A stretch of DNA of 7,831 bases, from the NCBI GenBank assembly GCA_046597185.1, contig JBKJLF010000184.1, forward strand, positions 1-7,831. The letters run 5' to 3'. Below are positions 1 to 5,198 of this stretch, in pieces. The position numbers and the translations under genes were made by a program. The stretch is from CAMBDR01 sp046597185 (GTDB lineage Bacteria > Pseudomonadota > Gammaproteobacteria > Burkholderiales > Burkholderiaceae_D). Numbering within the stretch: the first letter of the stretch is position 1; the number at the start of each line of letters is the position of its first letter. The notes beneath the pieces are model-generated. The model saw nothing but the letters and a program-made list of their open reading frames with translations. It was not told the DNA's origin and searched no databases.

Positions 1-1592
1 GGTGATGCACCGCCGCGCTCCAATGCCAATAAAAATTCTTCCGCTGTTTCAAAGCGCTGCGCCACATCACGGGCTACCGCTTTCAATAACACAAGTTCAA
101 ACCAGAGCGGTAAATCCGGCCGATAGCGTGAAGGCGGCACCGGATCAGTAAAGCGGGGATGCTGAAATGGTTCGATTTCACCATACGGATAATGGCGGGT
201 CAGTAAAAAATACAGGGTCACACCGACCGCGTACAAATCAGTTTGGACGCAGGCTGGCGCGTTTTTAAATTGTTCCGGGGCCAGGAAAGAGGGCGTACCG
301 GCTTGCGGTGCATTCGGCGCACTTGGTTCAAAATCAACTTCAAAACCCGATTGTGCCACACCCAGGTCGAGAATGCGCAGCTGGCCATCATCGCCCAAAT
401 GGACGTTGGCGGGTTTGATGTCGCGATGAATAATCGAGCGGCGATGCAAAGCCGCCACCGCGCGCACCAATTTTTCAGCGTGATCCAATAATTCAGGCAC
501 TAAAAAATGATGGCCAGCATCATACTTTTGTTGCATGGTATGGCCTGCATGCCAGGTGCTCAGATAATACAGATAATTGCGCTGCGGCGGGGTAATCACC
601 TGCGGGAAAAACCGCGCTACCGCGCGCCGCGCCAACCATTCTTCATAGGCAAAGGCGCTACGCTCGTGGGTGTCGTGGGCGCGATCTGGGTGCAGCGTTT
701 TGAGTACCAGCGGCAAGGCAAACGGTTGGCGTGGATTGCTGACCTTGTACACCAGAGTGGCCGCAGAGACGTGCAACAGGCTATCGACCAGATAGCCATC
801 AATCATTTGCCCGGATTTTAATTTCGGTGGCAGGGGTAAATGTTTTGAATCGAGCAGGGTGTCGCGCCAGTCTTTTTCCGGTAAACCCGCTACGTGCAGC
901 ACCAGGGCGCTGGCATTATCCTGGCTGCCCGCTTTGAGCGCCGCATCCACCAATTGTTCGGCGCACTTGACGCAATCGGTGGCGGCAAAGTCTGCCAGCA
1001 GTGCCTCGATATCATATTCCTTGAGCGCGGCCCAAACCCCGTCGGTGGCGAGTAAAAACACATCGCCGACTTTGGTTTCCCCCATACCATGATCCAGCGT
1101 CAAGTGTTTGTCCAAGCCAATCGCCCGGGTCAACACATGCTGCATTTCGGGGCGATCCCACACATGGTCGCTGGTTAAACGGGTCAAACTCTTGCCGCGT
1201 AACAGGTAGAGCCGGGTGTCACCGACATGGGCAAAATAGTAAAAGCTGCCGCGTAGAATCAAGGTGGTCAGGGTACACGCCATGCCTGCAAGCTCACGGC
1301 GTACCGAGCCTTGCTGCTGCACCCAGCTATTGGTGGCTTTTAACACCCGATCCAGGGCCTGGGTAACAGGCCAGGTGTCGGGGGTTGCGTAATAGTCAGA
1401 GAGCAAGCCGCGTACGGTGTACTCGGCCGCCTCGCGCCCCCCATCATTACCGGATACGCCATCGGCAATGGCGGCAATCAAGCCTTTGCTGGCCAGTTCT
1501 GGCTCATTGGGCGTGACCATGCCGACAAAATCTTCATTGCGCTCGCGAACGCCAGTCAGGCTGGCGTAGCCAAAGGTGGTGGTGAGGGGCAT
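1..1592 (-). CDS. Bifunctional PP2C-type phosphatase / Ser-Thr protein kinase (C-terminus cut by window)
   Basis: I translated the minus strand from the ATG at 1592 and it stays open for 530 codons to the left edge. Residues about 1-240 are a PP2C phosphatase: RERNED (16-21), ADGVSGNDGG with D44-G45, GDTRLY with D125, LATDGVW with D184 and SQDNAS with D225, which together supply the acidic metal ligands of the family. Residues about 270-520 are a protein kinase: VLK lysine K298, HRDIKPAN with D391 and N396, DLG in place of DFG with D409, and APE at 438-440. The glycine-rich loop is degenerate, with no glycine in SLLHVSAATLVYKV. Such fusions usually run a little longer and end in a membrane helix, which would lie outside the window. 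AAGGA sits 4 bases before the ATG, and the start is 20 bases after the transporter stop, so the two are probably one operon. The inferred role is reversible phosphorylation tied to nitrate uptake or assimilation; the substrate is unknown. Confidence 0.95.
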   Translation of the reverse strand, partial: MPLTTTFGYASLTGVRERNEDFVGMVTPNEPELASKGLIAAIADGVSGNDGGREAAEYTVRGLLSDYYATPDTWPVTQALDRVLKATNSWVQQQGSVRRELAGMACTLTTLILRGSFYYFAHVGDTRLYLLRGKSLTRLTSDHVWDRPEMQHVLTRAIGLDKHLTLDHGMGETKVGDVFLLATDGVWAALKEYDIEALLADFAATDCVKCAEQLVDAALKAGSQDNASALVLHVAGLPEKDWRDTLLDSKHLPLPPKLKSGQMIDGYLVDSLLHVSAATLVYKVSNPRQPFALPLVLKTLHPDRAHDTHERSAFAYEEWLARRAVARFFPQVITPPQRNYLYYLSTWHAGHTMQQKYDAGHHFLVPELLDHAEKLVRAVAALHRRSIIHRDIKPANVHLGDDGQLRILDLGVAQSGFEVDFEPSAPNAPQAGTPSFLAPEQFKNAPACVQTDLYAVGVTLYFLLTRHYPYGEIEPFQHPRFTDPVPPSRYRPDLPLWFELVLLKAVARDVAQRFETAEEFLLALERGGAS

Positions 1593-1596
1593 GGCG

Positions 1597-1604
1597 TCCT
1601 TTTC
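1597..1604 (-). promoter_or_regulatory. Ribosome binding site of the phosphatase/kinase gene
   Basis: The minus strand reads GAAAAGGA, ending 4 bases before the ATG at 1592, in the 20-base gap after the transporter stop. An ATG slightly upstream in this gap is followed at once by TAG and cannot be the start. The site fixes 1592 as the start and supports translation from the transporter mRNA. Confidence 0.7.
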
Positions 1605-1612
1605 TACATGGG

Positions 1613-2827
1613 TCAGATTTTCGCGGTAGTCATGGCAGCGCTACCCCATGTGGTGCGCCAGCGGGTTTTTACCAGACTCAACCCCACCAATGCTACCACG
1701 GCCAGCGAAGCAAAAATGGTCAAACCAATCTGATAGCTTCCAGTGAGTTGTTTGGAATAACCCAGGCTGGAAGCGAGATAAAAACCACCAATCCCACCTG
1801 CCATGCCCACCAAACCGGTCATGACGCCAATTTCTTTGCGAAAGCGCTGTGGCACCAATTGAAACACCGCACCATTACCCGTGCCCAGGGCCAGCATCGC
1901 CATCACAAACACACCTACCGCTGCCGCAACCGAAGGCAAACCGGTACTGGCGATAAACAAAAAGCCAGCCGCCAGCACATACATGATTGACAGCGTTTTA
2001 ATGCCACCGATGCGGTCCGCCAGAATCCCCCCGACCGGGCGCACCAGCGAACCGGCAAACACGCAGGCGGCAGTCATATAGCCAGCGGTAACGGGTGAGA
2101 TTCCATATTGGCCGTTAAAGTAAATCGTCAAGGATGAAGCCAGACCCGAGAAACCACCAAAGGTGACGCTATAGAAAAACATGAACCACCAGGCATCTTT
2201 ATCCTTCAATACCGTCAGGTATTCCACCATAGCTTTGGGGGGCGGTGCGGTCGGTGCATCTTTGGCAAACACGCAATACACAATCAAGGCCACGCCCAGC
2301 GGGATCAAACACCAGCCAAACACATTTTGCCAACCAAAAGCCAGGGCCAAGGCCGGCGCAAACAGGGCAGCAAACGCCGTGCCTGAGTTACCTGCGCCAG
2401 CAATACCCAGGGCGGTGCCCTGGTGTTCCGGTGGATACCAGCGCGAGGCCAGCGGTAAAGCGACCGCAAAGGCGGCACCGGCAAAACCGAGTAATGCACC
2501 CAGGGTAAGAATGTGGCCATAGGTGGTCAATTCCCCTTTCCAGGCCCACAACATGGCTGCAATCACAATCACTTGCCCAATGATGCCCGCTTTTTTAGGC
2601 CGTAAATGATCAACCAGCACCCCCATCACAATGCGCAACAGGGCACCAGCCAATAGGGGGGTGGCGACCATTAAACCTTTTTGTGCTGCCGTCAACCCCA
2701 ATGATTTTGCAATTTGAATACCCAGTGGGCCAAGAATCACCCAAACCATAAAACTGAGATCAAAATAAAAGAATGCAGCGAGCAGGGTAGGCGTATGCCC
2801 GGCTTTCCAGAATGAAGACTTTTGCAT
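1613..2827 (-). CDS. nasA: NarK/NasA-family nitrate/nitrite transporter (MFS)
   Basis: This is a 404-residue inner-membrane protein of the major facilitator superfamily with about 12 hydrophobic helices, the usual size for single-domain NarK/NasA proteins. Both nitrate signature motifs are present: GIAGAGNSG at 141-149 (N147) and GTGNGAVFQLVP at 315-326 (N318). The two arginines that bind the anion in NarK correspond to R65 in helix 2 (GALLRIVMG) and R263 in helix 8 (GSLVRPVGG). I chose the ATG at 2827 because AAAGGGA lies just upstream and MQKSSFWKAGHTP begins the homologous region. The open frame runs on to 3028, but those 67 extra codons are hydrophilic and cover the promoter. The following kinase/phosphatase gene and the NtrC/sigma-54 control region favour an assimilatory role (nasA). 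The family assignment is strong. Nitrate import versus nitrate/nitrite exchange (narK) cannot be settled from sequence. Confidence 0.93.
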   Translation of the reverse strand: MQKSSFWKAGHTPTLLAAFFYFDLSFMVWVILGPLGIQIAKSLGLTAAQKGLMVATPLLAGALLRIVMGVLVDHLRPKKAGIIGQVIVIAAMLWAWKGELTTYGHILTLGALLGFAGAAFAVALPLASRWYPPEHQGTALGIAGAGNSGTAFAALFAPALALAFGWQNVFGWCLIPLGVALIVYCVFAKDAPTAPPPKAMVEYLTVLKDKDAWWFMFFYSVTFGGFSGLASSLTIYFNGQYGISPVTAGYMTAACVFAGSLVRPVGGILADRIGGIKTLSIMYVLAAGFLFIASTGLPSVAAAVGVFVMAMLALGTGNGAVFQLVPQRFRKEIGVMTGLVGMAGGIGGFYLASSLGYSKQLTGSYQIGLTIFASLAVVALVGLSLVKTRWRTTWGSAAMTTAKI

Positions 2828-2831
2828 GATT

Positions 2832-2839
2832 TTCCCTTT
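2832..2839 (-). promoter_or_regulatory. Ribosome binding site that decides the transporter start
   Basis: The minus strand reads AAAGGGAA a few bases before the ATG at 2827. It supports this start over the upstream in-frame start at 3028, which would lie upstream of the sigma-54 promoter and so outside its transcript. Confidence 0.65.
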
Positions 2840-2867
2840 GGGTTGAATTTTGTCAATACCCTTGTAA

Positions 2868-2883
2868 TGCAATTGGCGTGCCA
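2868..2883 (-). promoter_or_regulatory. Sigma-54 (RpoN) -24/-12 promoter of the nitrate operon
   Basis: The minus strand reads TGGCACGCCAATTGCA, which matches the sigma-54 consensus TGGCACG-N4-TTGCW at every specified base, with the required GG-N10-GC spacing. If the C of the GC element (2869) is taken as -12, transcription would start near the A at 2857, giving a leader of about 30 bases before the transporter ATG. Sigma-54 promoters need an AAA+ activator bound upstream; NtrC-like half-sites lie at the expected distance. The short leader leaves little room for a NasT-type antitermination leader. Confidence 0.88.
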
Positions 2884-2920
2884 GCTTATGAATGCGCCTT
2901 TTTGGACAGGTGTTAGCAAT

Positions 2921-2972
2921 TGGTGCGGTGCAAGGCTGGCTATTGCACCAAAAAACTTGCTTCTCTGCACCA
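2921..2972 (-). promoter_or_regulatory. Cluster of extra NtrC-like half-sites
   Basis: On the minus strand, downstream of the strong operator, TGGTGCA recurs at 2966-2972 and 2944-2950. With the copy at 2987-2993 inside the strong operator this makes three direct copies, 21 and 22 bases apart, about two helical turns each. Two inverted copies follow as TGCACCGCACCA at 2921-2932. The cluster lies about 65 to 115 bases upstream of the predicted transcription start. Only half-site matches are good, so these may be weaker secondary sites that assist NtrC oligomerisation, or another regulator's sites. Confidence 0.5.
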
Positions 2973-2985
2973 TTGTCAATCTGAC

Positions 2986-3002
2986 TTGCACCAAGCCAGT
3001 GC
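2986..3002 (-). promoter_or_regulatory. Probable NtrC operator (upstream activating site)
   Basis: The minus strand reads GCACTGGCTTGGTGCAA. With the preceding C this matches the NtrC dyad TGCACY-N5-GGTGCA at 11 of 12 specified positions, including the 5-base spacer. Its centre is about 137 bases upstream of the predicted sigma-54 start, a typical enhancer distance. It begins about 50 bases after the stop of the decayed sensor-kinase gene. The match and position are seen; binding by NtrC is inferred from the family. Confidence 0.75.
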
Positions 3003-3023
3003 GCCTGAGCAAAATCAGGGCAC
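2999..3023 (-). terminator. Imperfect hairpin after the sensor-kinase remnant, possible weak terminator
   Basis: The minus strand can fold GTGCCCTGA with TCAGGCGCAC around a TTTTGC loop: nine base pairs with one bulged C. It starts about 30 bases after the stop at 3054. No T-run follows, so a rho-independent terminator is doubtful. Its right arm shares bases with the NtrC operator, so it may only reflect that dyad's composition. Confidence 0.3.
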
Positions 3024-3053
3024 GGCATGCTGCTATTTGGGTGGTTGTGCGAT

Positions 3054-5074
3054 TCAGGCCAGCGCTTTAGTCAGGGGCAAACTGACCGTGAACTGGCTAC
3101 CCACGCCCGGCGTCGAAACAAAGCTCAGGCTGCCGCCATGTTTTTGTACGATGCCAAAGGCACTCGATAGCCCAAGGCCTGTGCCTGAGCCGACTTCTTT
3201 GGTGGTATAAAACGGTTCCATGATGTGGTCTTGTACCGAAGGTTCGATGCCGATTCCATTATCTTCGAAGGTAATTTCAATATGGTCCCCATCGGCAGCG
3301 AGCTTCAGGCTCATACCTGGATTGGAAAATACTCTCGGCCAGGCTGACTGATTTTTTTTCTGCTTCATCGAGTCGGGTAAAGGCGCGCAAATCTTTGACG
3401 ATGGCGATGATCCTTTCTGTGCCATCGAGCATGGTGGTGACATTTTGATTGAGTTTTTCAAAACGCTTTTCAAAGGCGGCGATCACTTCCGGGGCTTCGC
3501 CCGAATCGAGTAATGCCATCACAAACTGCTGGAATTCAGCAATATCAGTGCGTTGAATTTGGGCTGCGACATGGGTAAAGTTGCTTGGGTTATTGATTTC
3601 GTGTGCAATGCCCGCCGTCAAAGTACCCAGGCCCGCCATTTTCTCGGACTGAATCAATTGAGATTGGGTTTCCTGTAAATGGCTGTGCGCCGTGGCCAAT
3701 TTGTTGTGGGACGCCGCCAATTTGCTGTTCGCCTGGGTCAGGTCGGTGGTGCGTTCGTCAATCAACATTTTTAAATGGATTGCCTCGGCATGCAAACGGC
3801 GCAAACGCCAGCGATAGAGGGTGAAGGCGCAGCCTGTCAGTGATAATAGAACCAGTATCAGGAACCAGATGGTTTGCCAAAAAGCAGGCACGATCCGGAT
3901 TGGAACCACCCATTCATCGGCACGCCAATCCCCTACGCGATTGCTGTCTTGAACCCGTAGCAGATAATTGCCCGGCCATAAATTGCTATAACCGACGCTG
4001 CGGTGTTCGGCATCGGTATCGATCCAGTCTTTTTCATAGTCTTGCAAGCGATAACGATAGCGGTTCTTTTGTGGCTCGGCGTAATCCAGGGCAGAAAATT
4101 CGAGCGTGAAACTGCGCTGTTCAGATGAAAGTTTGCTCCGCTTCAATCACGACCAAACCCTGGGTGCCACCATAGATGAGCTTGCCATCGTGGGTTTTGT
4201 AAACGGAGCCATCCCAGTTGCCGCCAATATCCATGCCATCGGCTTTGGACAGCTCATACGCGCGCATGCGTTTGGGGTCGAGCATGCGCGATCCACTCCA
4301 GATCCGCCCCAGCTTATCTTCCATCAGGTTGGGGCCGAAGGGTTTGCCCGCTCTGCCGATCAAGGCGCTGATATGTTCAAATTCGCCTGAGTTGTCATTG
4401 AGATTGCGCAGGCGATCCAAACCTTGATCGGTGTCAATCCAGAGCTGCTGCTTATCGATTAACAGATCATTTACCCGGTTCGAGCTCAGACTAGATGCTC
4501 GGCCAGGCTCAAATGAAAATTGGTGCAGCTCTTGGGTTGCCTCTGTCCAACGCCATCGTCCTTGATCACTGCCAATCCAGAGTCTACCTTGCTTGTCTTC
4601 GGACAAAGAAAAGATGGCTCCTTTGATCGGTGTTTTTGAGCGCTCAAACTGTTGTAGTGCCTTATCCCATTGGTATAAACCTGCCGTGGTACTTATCCAT
4701 ACCTTCTTGCTGCGACTGGTTACGGTGCCCAGTATTGAGGTGCCCTGAAATTCTTTTAATTTTGCCGCGAACTCCGATTGCTTGCTACCCGTTTTGAGAA
4801 ATAACACGCCAAATTGATTGGTTCCCGCCCAAATGGTGGCATCCGGGGTTTGCGCCATGCTGGTTATATTGGCATCCGGCAAGGCCATGCCCGATCCGGC
4901 CCGATAGCCGCCCACCAGACCGCGCCGCCGATCCAGAATATCAATCCCGTTTCCGGCCGTTCCTACCAATATTTGGCCGTTAGACAACTCCAGAATCGCG
5001 CGGATGTCTGAATGGCTCAGGCTGGCAGGATTGGTTAAATCATGTTGTATCAGATCTTTGTTCATCTTCTTCAC
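3054..5074 (-). pseudogene. Degenerate Reg_prop/Y_Y_Y sensor histidine kinase, split into three frames
   Basis: Three overlapping open segments in three different frames together align with the intact kinase to the right. Segment 5074-4121 carries propeller repeats (SLSHSDIRAILE, LPDANITSMAQTPDATIWAG, GRLWIGSDQG) and ends just after YGGTQGLVVIEA. Segment 4146-3277 carries the Y_Y_Y domain, a membrane helix (IWFLILVLLSLTGCAF), a coiled coil and the H-box GIAHEINNP (His codon 3601-3603). Segment 3473-3054 carries the ATPase G boxes FEDNGIGIEPS and GSGTGLGLSSAFG. Against the paralogue, about 45 codons are missing near 4125-4145 and about 60 near 3300-3345, each shifting the frame. The second loss includes the N-box needed for ATP/Mg binding. 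No signal peptide and no good ribosome site precede the GTG at 5074, so the 5' end is also lost. Unlike the paralogue, it has no GAF domain. A functional kinase is very unlikely; the first segment could still yield a propeller fragment. Confidence 0.88.
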
Positions 5075-5198
5075 AAAGGCCGCCCGAAAGCCAAGTAATT
5101 TATATCAGTGATCAGTAATCAATATGATTGTGCCGCCCCCATTTTGCCATGAATTGGCTCGGGTGCTGCGCTGTTGCGTCGAGTTTGTCCCATTTTCG
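5075..5198. other. Spacer between the two sensor-kinase paralogues
   Basis: These 124 bases hold no gene. The frame of the remnant stays open a few codons upstream of its GTG (through LLGFRAAF) before a TGA, consistent with eroded coding sequence rather than a real 5' end. An AT-rich stretch at about 5098-5125 contains the near-tandem heptamers ACTGATC and ACTGATA on the minus strand. I see no convincing promoter or terminator. Confidence 0.5.

Noticed and set aside
243..1092. Plus-strand open frames opposite the phosphatase/kinase gene
   Set aside because: They are antisense shadows of a continuous, motif-rich minus-strand gene and encode nothing recognisable.
2972..2978. TTGACA-like -35 elements on the minus strand upstream of the transporter
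   Set aside because: No acceptable -10 element lies at 16-18 bases, while a complete sigma-54 promoter is present closer to the gene.
2828..3028. 67-codon N-terminal extension of the transporter frame up to 3028
   Set aside because: It is hydrophilic, covers the sigma-54 promoter and NtrC operator, and a good ribosome site precedes the ATG at 2827.
3345..3360. A8 tract on the minus strand in the sensor-kinase remnant as a programmed slippage site
   Set aside because: Homology in the first frame continues past the tract (SVSLAESIF), so the frame changes at the later deletion. Slippage could reach the last segment but could not restore the missing N-box.
5095..5135. AT-rich stretch with TATAAA as a promoter for the left sensor-kinase copy
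   Set aside because: No matching -35 element at proper spacing, and the gene downstream lacks a real start.
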